From: Neisseriaceae bacterium
GTDB lineage: Bacteria > Pseudomonadota > Gammaproteobacteria > Burkholderiales > Chromobacteriaceae
Assembly: GCA_027489245.1 (NCBI GenBank)
Contig: JAIYAC010000018.1
Location: forward strand, 43,526-107,525
Reading direction: 5' to 3'
DNA: 64,000 nucleotides
In this document: piece after piece, positions 18,456 to 26,449 of the stretch
Layout of the letters: each line of letters begins with the position of its first letter
Numbering within the stretch: position 1 is the stretch's first letter
Translations under genes and position numbers: made by a program
The notes under the pieces: generated by a model
Seen by the model: only the letters and a program-made list of their open reading frames with translations
Databases searched by the model: none
What the model was told of the DNA's origin: nothing

Positions 18456-19612
18456 TGAGTGCCGATATCTCAAAATTAACTCGATATTTCCTAGAAAAAT
18501 CCTTTGATATAAATACCTCATCATCATCAATAAAGCTGCCATTGGTTAGTGCGGGTGAAAAAATCAAAGATCTTTGCGTAGAAATACATCGCAATGAAGT
18601 TGGAGGCATTGCCATATCATGCTTTACAGCATATGGAAATACGTACATAGCTGTAGATGCCAAGGAGAAAAAGCTAGATACCAGATCAATGGAGGAAGAC
18701 GAGGAATTACTCTGCAAGACCCTAGTCGATCATGGACAAGTTTCAGAATTATTTAACAAGGACAAATCGGTATCAAGCAAAATTACTCTTCATGCCCTAT
18801 ATAAACTTGAGACAAAGGTAACCATTACACCGAAGGAGCAAGAAAATTTATTATATGCAGCAACCGACCCCGATGGAGATGTGGACTTCCTTGATTTTAT
18901 CGTACTGTTTGGAACCGTCTCAATTTTTAAAATAGATCGACCTCGCCATGAAACAGGAGCATTAGGGCATGGTCAATTAATTTCTTACATAGCAACTTTT
19001 GCAAAAAGAGATGGCGCCATATCATCTAGCCTTGTAGTAGAAAAAATACGCGAGTTGATAATTAAAAATTACAAATATCTACCATATGAGAATCTCTCTG
19101 CGTGCATGGAACAAAGAAAGGCTTCATACGCATTCCTCGAAGTATACAAATGTATAGAATTGATTTTTCCATTCTACAGGATTTTGCAGCTCATCAAAAA
19201 AATTGATGACAACTCCCTAATTGCCAACCCTGACTTCTTATGCCCAATGCAAATTACAACCATAGCAAAAGACATGCTAGGATGGAGAAGAGGTGAGTTA
19301 GATTCTCTTGTAAAATGGTTCAAGTTAATTGGGGAAAAGGATCCTGCCATTTTGGATCTACTTGAAATACCAACAGGCAAGCTTGGCGCAAAAAAAAATA
19401 CGGGGAAAGAAATTTCTGAAGAAAAAATCAACACCCTTGCAGATAGATACTATCAATTTAGAAATAAAATCGCCCACCAAACATGGGAGCGCAATAAAAC
19501 AACAGAAAGCGAGTATGAGTGCCTAATTTTTTTCAGCCTGCAAGCAATAGACAGTATTTATGCATATATAACAAATGCAACCAGGCACAATCAGCACGGT
19601 AGGTTGGGTTGA
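18455..19612 (+). CDS. HEPN-motif protein, second gene of a coupled pair
   Basis: A 385-residue protein whose C-terminus contains RNKIAH (Arg, four residues, His; about residues 336-341) within a helical stretch, the signature of HEPN domains, many of which are RNases in toxin-antitoxin and abortive-infection systems. The N-terminal 250 residues show no recognised domain. The start is ATG 18455 inside the stop codon of the previous gene, with GAGAG upstream. The last codons run into a dispersed hairpin repeat at 19600-19630, which suggests that the 3' end was defined by a recombination junction. A defence role is inferred from the motif, the pairing and the location. Confidence 0.58.
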   Translation: MSADISKLTRYFLEKSFDINTSSSSIKLPLVSAGEKIKDLCVEIHRNEVGGIAISCFTAYGNTYIAVDAKEKKLDTRSMEEDEELLCKTLVDHGQVSELFNKDKSVSSKITLHALYKLETKVTITPKEQENLLYAATDPDGDVDFLDFIVLFGTVSIFKIDRPRHETGALGHGQLISYIATFAKRDGAISSSLVVEKIRELIIKNYKYLPYENLSACMEQRKASYAFLEVYKCIELIFPFYRILQLIKKIDDNSLIANPDFLCPMQITTIAKDMLGWRRGELDSLVKWFKLIGEKDPAILDLLEIPTGKLGAKKNTGKEISEEKINTLADRYYQFRNKIAHQTWERNKTTESEYECLIFFSLQAIDSIYAYITNATRHNQHGRLG

Positions 19613-19630
19613 GCGTAGCGAAGCCCAACG
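19600..19630 (+). repeat. REP-like hairpin element at the island/core boundary
   Basis: The segment TAGGTTGGGTTGAGCGTAGC continuing to GAAGCCCAACG forms an interrupted inverted repeat (GTTGGG with CCCAAC). From memory, similar hairpins are dispersed in many proteobacterial genomes. It overlaps the 3' end of the HEPN-motif gene and coincides with the change from A+T-rich to G+C-rich DNA. Confidence 0.6.
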
Positions 19631-19646
19631 TTCACCGCGAAGCCTT

Positions 19647-19694
19647 AAAAGGTTGGCCGCCTCACCACTCACCCGGCGTGCAGCCAACCTTTTT
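19647..19694 (+). terminator. Inverted pair of the GGTTGGCC motif, terminator-like
   Basis: AAAAGGTTGGCCGC at 19647-19660 faces GCAGCCAACCTTTTT at 19680-19694 across a 19-nt loop. The stem can pair over about 13 positions with one or two mismatches and ends in a T run on the + strand. It could terminate the coupled pair upstream. The arms are copies of the dispersed core-genome motif. Confidence 0.55.
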
Positions 19695-19895
19695 GCTTCT
19701 GCCCTTGCCTGCTACCTGTTTGCCGGCGCTACGCCCTTCCCCAGATGCGCCGTTGGCTTATCCGGGCGACGGATTACACGTCGTAACCGTGGTCGGATGG
19801 GTCAAGTGGTAACCACCCGCCGCCTACCCGGCAGTTGACACGCCCCCGCCTAGCTGCCACCCTTCCACCCTCATTTTTTTCTGCCCCTACCTGCC

Positions 19896-20372
19896 ATGAA
19901 CATTACAAAAGACACCGCCGTTACCCTGCGCATGAAAGTGACCGACAGCCAGGGCAATATCTACGACGACGGCAAAAAGCCGGTTTCTTACCTGCACGGC
20001 GATTACGACAACCTGTTTGCCAAGCTGGAAGAAGCGCTGGAAGGCCAGGAAGCCGGCTTCCAGACCACGCTGGAGCTGAGCCCTGCCGACGCGTTTGGCG
20101 AGCGTGACGAAGCGCTGGTCACCACCATGGCCAAGGTGGATTTCCCGCCCGGCGTGAAGGTAGGCGGCCAGATTCAGCGCACCGGCCCCGACGGCGAGCC
20201 GCGCTACTACTTTGTCACCAAGATCAAAGGCCCTACCGTGCTGCTGGACGGTAACCACCCGCTGTGCGGCAAAACCCTGCGCTTCGCCATCAAGGTGGTA
20301 GACGTGCGCGCGGCCACGGCCGAAGAGATTGCCCACCAGCACGTACACGGCGAGCACGGCCACCAGCACTGA
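19896..20372 (+). CDS. slyD: SlyD-like FKBP-type peptidyl-prolyl cis-trans isomerase
   Basis: A 158-residue cytoplasmic PPIase of the SlyD type. The FKBP fold is split by an insert-in-flap chaperone domain (about residues 65-130). Recognisable pieces are GKKPVSYLHGDYDNL, the SPADAFGERDEALV segment that opens the insert, and the NHPLCGKTLRFAIKVVDVR return strand. The tail HQHVHGEHGHQH is His-rich and probably binds nickel or other metals, though it is shorter than in E. coli SlyD. Role: prolyl isomerisation and holding of unfolded or metalloenzyme clients. It is the first gene of the core genome after the island and ends at a strong terminator. Confidence 0.88.
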   Translation: MNITKDTAVTLRMKVTDSQGNIYDDGKKPVSYLHGDYDNLFAKLEEALEGQEAGFQTTLELSPADAFGERDEALVTTMAKVDFPPGVKVGGQIQRTGPDGEPRYYFVTKIKGPTVLLDGNHPLCGKTLRFAIKVVDVRAATAEEIAHQHVHGEHGHQH

Positions 20373-20397
20373 TCGCCCGCTGGCCGGTACGCATGCA

Positions 20398-20425
20398 GCC
20401 CTCCCATGGCGGAGGGCTTTTTTTT
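20398..20425 (+). terminator. Intrinsic terminator after slyD
   Basis: Stem GCCCTCC with GGAGGGC (20398-20404 and 20411-20417) followed by eight T residues. Confidence 0.9.
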
Positions 20426-20556
20426 GCCCGCGCCCGGTGCACGGCGTCAGCTGCGCTGCGGCACAGGGCGCGGGGGCGGAAAGGTTGGCCGCATGATGCT
20501 TCCCTGCCCGGCTGCCGCGGCCTATCATCCACCCCCCGCTCTTGTTGCGAGTTGCC

Positions 20557-21423
20557 ATGCCTTATTTGTTGATTGTTACTGCCCTGTGGGCGTTTTCTTT
20601 TAGCCTGATCGGCCAGTATCTGGCCGGGCAGGTAGATAGTGATTTTGCCGTGCTGCTGCGCGTGCTGATTGCTGCCGCGCTGTTTTTGCCGTTTACCGTG
20701 TGGCGCGGCCTGCCCGCCCGCCTGCTGGGCGGCTTCTGGCTGGCCGGTGCGCTGCAGTTTGGTGTGACTTACCTGTGCCTGTATCGCAGCTTTCATGTGC
20801 TGACCGTGCCGGAGGTGCTGCTGTTTACCGTGCTGACACCGCTGTATGTGACGCTGTTTGACGATGCGCTGGCGCGCCGCTTTAACCCCTGGGCGCTGCT
20901 GGCCGCGGCGGTGGCGGTGGGTGGCGGGGTGATCATCCGCTTTCAGCCGCTTACCGGCGACTACCTCACCGGCTTCCTGCTGCTGCAGCTGGCCAACTTT
21001 ACCTTTGCCGCCGGCCAGGTGCTGTGCCGCCGTTTGCTGCAGCAGTACCCGGTAAGCCAGCCACTGCACCACTACTTTGGCCATTTCTTTCTGGGCGCGC
21101 TGCTGCTGGCGCTGCCGTCTTTCCTGCTGTTTGGCGATATGCAGCGCCTGCCGCATACAGCCCTGCAGTGGGGCGTGCTGGTTTACATGGGGGTGTTTGC
21201 CACCGCGCTGGGCATGTACTGGTGGGTAAAAGGCAGTACGCAGGTGAGTGCTGGCACGCTGGCCATCATGAACGAGCTGCACGTACCGGCCGGCCTGCTG
21301 GTGAACGTGCTGATCTGGAACCGCGATGCCGACCTGCCGCGCCTGGCGCTAGGCGGCGCGGTGATCATGGCGTCGCTGTGGATCAACCGCTGGGGCCGCG
21401 CGCGGCTGGCCACGCAGCCCTAG
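20557..21423 (+). CDS. EamA-family (DMT) transporter
   Basis: A 288-residue inner-membrane protein of the drug/metabolite transporter superfamily, with ten predicted transmembrane helices forming two EamA repeats. The first begins at YLLIVTALWAFSFSLIG with the usual small-residue first helix. The second contains YMGVFATALGMYWWVKGST, where the Ala-Leu-Tyr-Trp-type segment is characteristic. Members export amino acids, amines or other metabolites; the substrate cannot be inferred. ATG 20557 is chosen over an in-frame TTG 15 nt earlier because the hydrophobic helix starts directly after it. A copy of the dispersed 10-mer and a terminator follow the stop. Confidence 0.85.
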   Translation: MPYLLIVTALWAFSFSLIGQYLAGQVDSDFAVLLRVLIAAALFLPFTVWRGLPARLLGGFWLAGALQFGVTYLCLYRSFHVLTVPEVLLFTVLTPLYVTLFDDALARRFNPWALLAAAVAVGGGVIIRFQPLTGDYLTGFLLLQLANFTFAAGQVLCRRLLQQYPVSQPLHHYFGHFFLGALLLALPSFLLFGDMQRLPHTALQWGVLVYMGVFATALGMYWWVKGSTQVSAGTLAIMNELHVPAGLLVNVLIWNRDADLPRLALGGAVIMASLWINRWGRARLATQP

Positions 21424-21445
21424 GCTGGCGTGCGGCCAACCCTGT

Positions 21446-21470
21446 AGCCCGGCGCCCTGCCGGGCTTTTT
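21446..21470 (+). terminator. Intrinsic terminator after the EamA gene
   Basis: Stem AGCCCGGC with GCCGGGCT, 5-nt loop, then a T run. Confidence 0.9.
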
Positions 21471-21510
21471 GCTGCCGGGTGCCACCACGGCGCATGGCAA
21501 TATAAAATTC

Positions 21511-21526
21511 ATCTAGACGTCTAGAT
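21511..21526. promoter_or_regulatory. Perfect 16-bp palindrome upstream of the phosphodiesterase gene
   Basis: ATCTAGACGTCTAGAT is a perfect palindrome followed 1 bp later by TTGACA (21528-21533), a possible -35 element, so it could be an operator. Its centre AGACGTCT equals the MetJ box of gammaproteobacteria, but MetJ is not expected in this lineage. A LysR-, ArsR- or TetR-type regulator is equally possible. Confidence 0.5.
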
Positions 21527-21589
21527 ATTGACACGCCAGTGTCTTGCTACATGCCTAGCATGGTGCGTTCCACCACCAAAGGAACCACC

Positions 21590-23347
21590 ATGCAAAACAC
21601 ACTGAAAGGCCTGGCCGGCGCGGCACTGTGCCTGGCGCTAGCCAGCGCCCACGCCGCCCCCAAGGCCCTGCTGATCGGCATAGACGGCGCGCAGCTGGAA
21701 AAGGTGCAGGCGCTGAACCTGCCCAACTTCAAGCGCCTGAACATCGCCAAAGGCTATACCGGCGGCGTGGCCGGCAGCGCCAGCGAGCAGGAAACCTACA
21801 GCGGCCCGGGCTGGGCCACCATCCTGACCGGCGTATGGCGCAACAAGCACCAGATCAGCAGTAATAGCGACGGCCTGGCCAACCCGGCCTTCCCCAGCCT
21901 GTTCAAGCGCATCCGCGATGCCTACCCGCAGGCCTACATTGCCAGCGTCACCAACTGGGGCAATATCAACAAGCAGTTTTTTGCCAATGATATCCGCCGC
22001 AATAACTACAACGCAGAAGGGCTGAGCGACGAGGCGGTGGTAAGCAAGGCGGTGGAGCTGATCGGCACCACGCCGGCCGATTTCATCTTTGTGCACCTGG
22101 ACGACCCGGACCACGCCGGCCACGACAGCGGTTTTGGCCCGGCGTACGACAAGGCACTGCGCCAAGCCGATGCCCACCTGGGCCGGCTGCTGGATGCAGT
22201 CGCCACCCGCAAAGGTGCCAGCGGCGACAACTGGCTGGTGCTGGCGACCACCGACCACGGCCGCGACCCGGTAAAAGGCCAGGACCACGGCGCGCAGACA
22301 CGCAGCGAAAAAACCGTGTTCATCGCCAGCAACCAGCCGATGAATGCCGAGTTCACCAGCCCGGTCAGCCCGGTGGCCAACCCGGCCTTTGACGGCCTGT
22401 ACGGCCACGTCGCCCAGACCTGGATCGCCCCGACCGTGCTGCGCCACCTGGGTATAGCGCCACAGCGCAGCTGGCTGCTGGATGGCGCACCGCTACAGGG
22501 CAGCGTGGCCGTGCGCAAACTGCTGCCGGCCAGTGGTACGGCCAACGGCTTTAGCTGGGCCGCCAGCAGTGGCCCGGTAGAGATTTACCGCAACCAGCAG
22601 CTACTGGCCACCGTGCCGGCTAGCCAGCAAAGCTATGTGGATACCAGCAGCCCGGCCGGTTTGCAGGACTACACCCTGCTGCTGGGCGGCGTGCCGGTCA
22701 GCCTGCGCATGGGCCGCCCCGGCCTGCGCACTGCGCTGGACTGGAGCGCGAGCCGCAGCTATTTCTTTCTGGATGACGGCAGCTATGTCCGTTACAACCA
22801 GACGGATGACAAGGCAGAGAGCGGCTACCCCAAAAGCACCAACAACAGCAGCTGGCCCGGGCTGGGCAGCTACGCCGGTCAGCTAGCCAGCGGCTTTAGC
22901 AAGGACGCCAACACCGCCTACTTTTTTCTGGGCAATGGCCAGTACGTGCAGTACGACAAGGTGGCCGACAAAGCCCTGCCCGGCTACCCGCAGCCGGTAA
23001 GCGAGCAAAGCTGGCCGGGGCTGGGCGCCTACGCCACCCAGATCAAGGCCACGCTGCGCCTGCCGGGTAACAAAGTGGCGTTCTTTCTGAAAGATGGCCG
23101 CTTTATCCGCTACGACCTGGCGGCCAACCGTGCCGATGGCGGCCCGCAAGCCATGGACAATACCAGCTGGCCGCAGCTGGGCGTGGATGCACGCCGCATC
23201 ACCACGGCCTTGAAATGGGACGACAGCCGTGCCTACTTCTTTCTGGATGATGGCCGCTATATCCGCTACAACCTGACGCAAAACCGGGCCGAAGCGGGCT
23301 TCCCCAAGCCGGTTAACAGCCAGACCTGGCCCGGCCTGCTGCCTTAA
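21590..23347 (+). CDS. Secreted alkaline-phosphatase-superfamily phosphodiesterase with hemopexin repeats
   Basis: A 585-residue exported enzyme. Residues 1-22 form a signal peptide ending ASAHA. The type I phosphodiesterase/nucleotide pyrophosphatase domain follows: GIDGA (metal-binding Asp), SGPGWATILTGVW (nucleophile Thr), DDPDHAGHDSGFG and TTDHGRDP (metal ligands). After a short linker domain, four hemopexin-type repeats form a probable propeller: YFFLDDGSYVRY, YFFLGNGQYVQY, AFFLKDGRFIRY and YFFLDDGRYIRY, each followed by a WPGL/WPQL turn. The repeats probably bind an extracellular ligand or surface. ATG 21590 is preferred to a GTG at 21539 because AAAGGA and the signal peptide follow normally. 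Hemopexin fusions to this enzyme class are uncommon as far as I know. Confidence 0.85.
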   Translation: MQNTLKGLAGAALCLALASAHAAPKALLIGIDGAQLEKVQALNLPNFKRLNIAKGYTGGVAGSASEQETYSGPGWATILTGVWRNKHQISSNSDGLANPAFPSLFKRIRDAYPQAYIASVTNWGNINKQFFANDIRRNNYNAEGLSDEAVVSKAVELIGTTPADFIFVHLDDPDHAGHDSGFGPAYDKALRQADAHLGRLLDAVATRKGASGDNWLVLATTDHGRDPVKGQDHGAQTRSEKTVFIASNQPMNAEFTSPVSPVANPAFDGLYGHVAQTWIAPTVLRHLGIAPQRSWLLDGAPLQGSVAVRKLLPASGTANGFSWAASSGPVEIYRNQQLLATVPASQQSYVDTSSPAGLQDYTLLLGGVPVSLRMGRPGLRTALDWSASRSYFFLDDGSYVRYNQTDDKAESGYPKSTNNSSWPGLGSYAGQLASGFSKDANTAYFFLGNGQYVQYDKVADKALPGYPQPVSEQSWPGLGAYATQIKATLRLPGNKVAFFLKDGRFIRYDLAANRADGGPQAMDNTSWPQLGVDARRITTALKWDDSRAYFFLDDGRYIRYNLTQNRAEAGFPKPVNSQTWPGLLP

Positions 23348-23427
23348 GCCGCCGCAGGGCATGGCTAAGTCTGGCTAGCACAGGCTGCGCGCGCCCTGCC
23401 ATGTGCCGCCAGCCTGGCGGCTGACAA

Positions 23428-23462
23428 AACACCCCCCGTTTACATTGCATGCGGGGGGTGTT
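23428..23462. terminator. Strong hairpin between convergent genes
   Basis: AACACCCCCCG with CGGGGGGTGTT, a perfect 11-bp stem with a 13-nt loop between the phosphodiesterase gene and the minus-strand HTH gene. The T run is short, so it is only probably a bidirectional terminator. Confidence 0.7.
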
Positions 23463-23540
23463 TCCGTGGGAGCGCTGCTGGCGTGCAGTGCTGACGCGGC
23501 GTGCTGGCTTGGCTGCGGTGCAGTGTGCGGCCAACCTGGC

Positions 23541-23765
23541 CTAACCAGGGCACCAGCGCTGGCGTAGCAGCGCATCCATGGCGACCAGGTGTGCTGCGCT
23601 GTGCTGCAGCTTGCGACGCGGGGCGGGCTGCAGGGTTTTGCTTTCATGCAGCCATTTGTAAAACGTGCCGCGCGATATACCGTGCTTGCTGCACAGTACC
23701 GACACATTGCGTACGGTTTTGTAGTCGTTGAGTACGTCCAGACGCTTTTTATCCGGGTAACACAT
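23541..23765 (-). CDS. Small helix-turn-helix protein (transposase-OrfA-like)
   Basis: A 74-residue protein reading MCYPDKKRLDVLNDYKTV then VSVLCSKHGISRGTFYKWLHE, a helix-turn-helix of the kind found at the N-terminus of IS3/IS630-type transposases and of small stand-alone DNA-binding proteins. The C-terminus is basic (APRRKL). The ATG at 23765 has a perfect AGGAGG 4 nt upstream, so it is translated, although the frame is open further upstream. No IS ends or OrfB were found nearby, so it is either a remnant of an IS or a domesticated regulator. Confidence 0.65.
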   Translation of the reverse strand: MCYPDKKRLDVLNDYKTVRNVSVLCSKHGISRGTFYKWLHESKTLQPAPRRKLQHSAAHLVAMDALLRQRWCPG

Positions 23766-24115
23766 CAAGCCTCCTCGGGCGGTGGGGGCGCAAGCGGGCC
23801 GTGACACGCTGCGATGCTAGCGGGCAGCGTGGTCATGCTATGTGCAGTGACGTTGAGCACCTGATCCAGGTGGCCATGCCAAAGCTTGGACCGCCATAAA
23901 AGGATTATTTTTCAAGCGGATGCATTGTAATAACGCCACTTTTTGCCCGGATTGATTCAGGTCAAACGCCAAGACCGTGGCCGCAGCGTGCGGTAGCCCG
24001 CCGCAGGCCATACCGCCCGGGGTGCAATTGCCCACCCGGCCACCCCGGCCTTGAGGTACCCTGTGCGCCGTTGCCAACCCTGCGGCCACCGCGCCGCCGC
24101 CATACCGAAGCACCC
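23766..24115. promoter_or_regulatory. Divergent spacer with an FNR-like box at 23952-23965
   Basis: This spacer holds the promoters of the minus-strand HTH gene and the plus-strand rlmN-like gene. TTGAT-TCAG-GTCAA at 23952-23965 matches the FNR/ANR consensus (TTGAT-N4-ATCAA) at 9 of 10 positions. It lies about 150 bp before the rlmN-like start codon. No clear -10 element was identified. The rest shows nothing recognisable. Confidence 0.4.
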
Positions 24116-25171
24116 ATGCGTATTCAGGACTTACACCAGATGCTGGCCGCCATTGGCGCCCGCCCTTGCCACATTGGCCGTATCAACCGCGCCTGGCTCA
24201 AAGGCCTGCCGCTGGATAGCGGCACACGCCATCAGAAAAGCGAGCATTACTTCCCCCTGCCGGTACGCGAGGGCCTGCCTGCCATTACGGCACAGGTAGA
24301 AGCCCTGGCGCGTATCCAGTCGCAGCACCCCGGCGCCGATGGCTCGCTGCGCTTGCTGGTGGCGCTGGCGGATGAGCAAAGCGTGGAAAGCGTGCTGCTA
24401 CCGCGTGACGGGCTGTGTGTGTCCAGCCAGGTAGGCTGTGCCGTGGGCTGTACCTTTTGCATGACCGGCAAAAGCGGCTTGCTGCGCCAGCTGGGCAGTG
24501 CCGAAATCGTGGCCCAGGTGGTGCTGGCACGGCGGCTGCGCCCAGTAAAGAAGGTGGTATTCATGGGTATGGGCGAGCCCGCGCACAACCTGGACAATGT
24601 GCTGGAGGCCATCCACTGGCTAGGCACCGACGGCAATATCGGCCACAAGAACCTGGTGCTGTCTACCGTGGGCGACCCGCGCGTATTCGAGCGCCTGCCG
24701 CAGATGCAGGTCAAGCCCGCGCTGGCACTGTCACTGCATACCACCGATAGCGCCCTGCGCGTGCGCCTGCTGCCGCGCGCACCGCGTTACGACCCTGCCG
24801 AGCTGGTGGCGCTGGGCGACGCCTATGCCCGCCAGGTGGGCTACCCCATCCAGTACCAGTGGACGCTGCTGGCCGGGGTAAACGATAGCCAGCAGGAAAT
24901 GGACGGCATTATCCGCCTGCTGAAAGGCCGCTTTGGCCTGCTGAACCTGATTCCGTATAACAGCGTAGAAGGCGACCACTACCAGCGCCCACCCGCCGAG
25001 GCGGTGGCCGACATGCGCCGCTACCTGCACAGCCACGGCGTGCTCACCAAGGTGCGCGACTCGGCCGGGCAAGATGTGGATGGCGGCTGCGGCCAACTAC
25101 GTGCCAGGGCGGCAGATATTATCGACCACAGCCGGCTGCTGCGCCGCGCAGGGTCAGCCGGGCAGGCTTGA
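24116..25171 (+). CDS. RlmN/Cfr-family radical SAM methyltransferase
   Basis: A 351-residue RlmN-family enzyme that would methylate C2 of adenosine in rRNA (A2503 of 23S rRNA) or tRNA. The 4Fe-4S motif is CAVGCTFC. The Cys before it (GLCVSSQVGC) corresponds to the covalent-intermediate Cys118 of E. coli RlmN, and the C-terminal GQDVDGGCGQL holds the second methylation Cys355. MGMGEPAHNLDNV and STVGDPR are family signatures. It is somewhat shorter than E. coli RlmN (384) and not in the usual ndk-pilF-ispG neighbourhood, so it may be a second, RlmN-like copy. All catalytic residues are present, so activity is likely. Confidence 0.85.
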   Translation: MRIQDLHQMLAAIGARPCHIGRINRAWLKGLPLDSGTRHQKSEHYFPLPVREGLPAITAQVEALARIQSQHPGADGSLRLLVALADEQSVESVLLPRDGLCVSSQVGCAVGCTFCMTGKSGLLRQLGSAEIVAQVVLARRLRPVKKVVFMGMGEPAHNLDNVLEAIHWLGTDGNIGHKNLVLSTVGDPRVFERLPQMQVKPALALSLHTTDSALRVRLLPRAPRYDPAELVALGDAYARQVGYPIQYQWTLLAGVNDSQQEMDGIIRLLKGRFGLLNLIPYNSVEGDHYQRPPAEAVADMRRYLHSHGVLTKVRDSAGQDVDGGCGQLRARAADIIDHSRLLRRAGSAGQA

Positions 25172-25274
25172 TACCGCTGGCGGCGCTTCAAAAAAACCGA
25201 CACAGCCCATCAGCTTTCTTCGCCATGCGGCGGGCGGCAATGCGTGACAATATGCCCCTGACCAAGGAGGCATC

Positions 25275-25976
25275 ATGCTGATCAAACGCCCGGCCGCCGA
25301 ACGCGGCCACGCACACCACGGCTGGCTGGAGAGCTACCACAGCTTTTCATTTGCCGGCTATCACGACCCCGCGCACATGGGCTGGGGCAATCTGCGTGTT
25401 ATCAATGACGACCGCGTGGCGGCCGGCGAGGGTTTTGGCCGCCACCCGCACCGCGATATGGAAATTATCAGCTACGTGCTGGCCGGCGCGCTGGCACACG
25501 AAGACAGCCTGGGCAACCGCAGCACCATTCAGCCTGGCGAAGTGCAGCGCATGAGCGCCGGCACCGGCGTGCTGCATAGCGAGTTCAACCACGACAGCCA
25601 CGCCACCACGCACTTTCTGCAGATCTGGCTGTACCCGCACACAAGCGGCATGGCACCCGGCTACGAGCAAAAGACGATCCCGCCGGCCAGCAAGCGCGGC
25701 CAACTCTGCCTGATCGCCAGCCCGCAGGGCGGTGAGCACGCCGTGCAGGTTCACGCCGATGCCAGCTTGTATGCCGGCCTGTTTGACGGGCAAGAGCAGG
25801 CCACGCTAACGCTAGACCCGCAGCGCAAAGCCTATGTGCACCTGATCAGCGGCACGCTGCAGGTCAATGGCGAACTGCTGCACGGCGGTGATGCACTGAA
25901 GGTGGCGGGTGAAAGCCAGCTGCATTTCAGCCAGGGGCAGGCAGCCGAAGTGCTGGTGTTCGACCTGGGCAACTAG
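25275..25976 (+). CDS. yhhW: Pirin family protein (YhhW-like)
   Basis: A 233-residue bicupin of the pirin family, resembling E. coli YhhW, which has quercetinase activity in vitro. The first cupin holds the metal-binding set: HPHRDMEI (two His) and a later HSEFNHD (His and Glu). The segment SYHSFSFAGYHDP is typical for the family start. The second cupin has no metal site by eye, as usual. A perfect AAGGAGG lies 4 nt before the ATG. It is a single-gene unit downstream of the rlmN-like gene. The physiological substrate is unknown. Confidence 0.88.
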   Translation: MLIKRPAAERGHAHHGWLESYHSFSFAGYHDPAHMGWGNLRVINDDRVAAGEGFGRHPHRDMEIISYVLAGALAHEDSLGNRSTIQPGEVQRMSAGTGVLHSEFNHDSHATTHFLQIWLYPHTSGMAPGYEQKTIPPASKRGQLCLIASPQGGEHAVQVHADASLYAGLFDGQEQATLTLDPQRKAYVHLISGTLQVNGELLHGGDALKVAGESQLHFSQGQAAEVLVFDLGN

Positions 25977-26449
25977 TGCTTGTGGTAAATATTGCCGCAC
26001 GTAGCCAGCCGGTAGCCGGGGGCACCGCCACCGCCGCTACCGGCTGGCTTTGTTGTAACCGGTGGGCATGATCGGGCAGGCAAGGCACGGTAAAAATTTA
26101 AAACAAACGATTTATTGGTAATGGTTTGTTTATATTTATAGCCAAAACCATGCCATACATGCCGTATGGTTTTTTTGCCAGGCCAGCACACCCCTCGCCG
26201 CCCGCCTTGCCTGGTCGCCCAGCCAGGCCGCCTGGCGCAGTGGCACGCAGTGCAGTGCAATCCATTGGAATAGCGGGCTGCGTTGCATTTCTATAGATTA
26301 GCGTTGCAAAGCCTTGGCCGCATATAATGCAGGTGCGCACGCTCGGCAAGGTCACGCCCCACCGTAGCTGGCACCTATTTCCCGTGCTTCCCTCGCAGTA
26401 CGCCTGCGTGCGCAGCGTACGAAGCCGTTCTTAGCAGGACATCATTGCT
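25977..26449. other. Intergenic region with two A+T-rich hairpins
   Basis: This 473-bp spacer contains a locally A+T-rich patch with two inverted repeats. AAACAAAC pairs with GTTTGTTT at about 26101-26131, and AAACCAT pairs with ATGGTTT at about 26144-26173, followed by TTTT. The latter is a probable terminator. Near the cyclase gene, TATAAT at 26323-26328 could be a -10 element. Nothing coding was seen. Confidence 0.5.

Noticed and set aside
21511-21526. MetJ operator
   Set aside because: Only one AGACGTCT unit is present, MetJ needs tandem boxes and is a gammaproteobacterial regulator, and the gene is not a methionine gene.
23541-23807. Complete insertion sequence
   Set aside because: Only an OrfA-like HTH protein is present; no OrfB, terminal inverted repeats or target duplication were seen.
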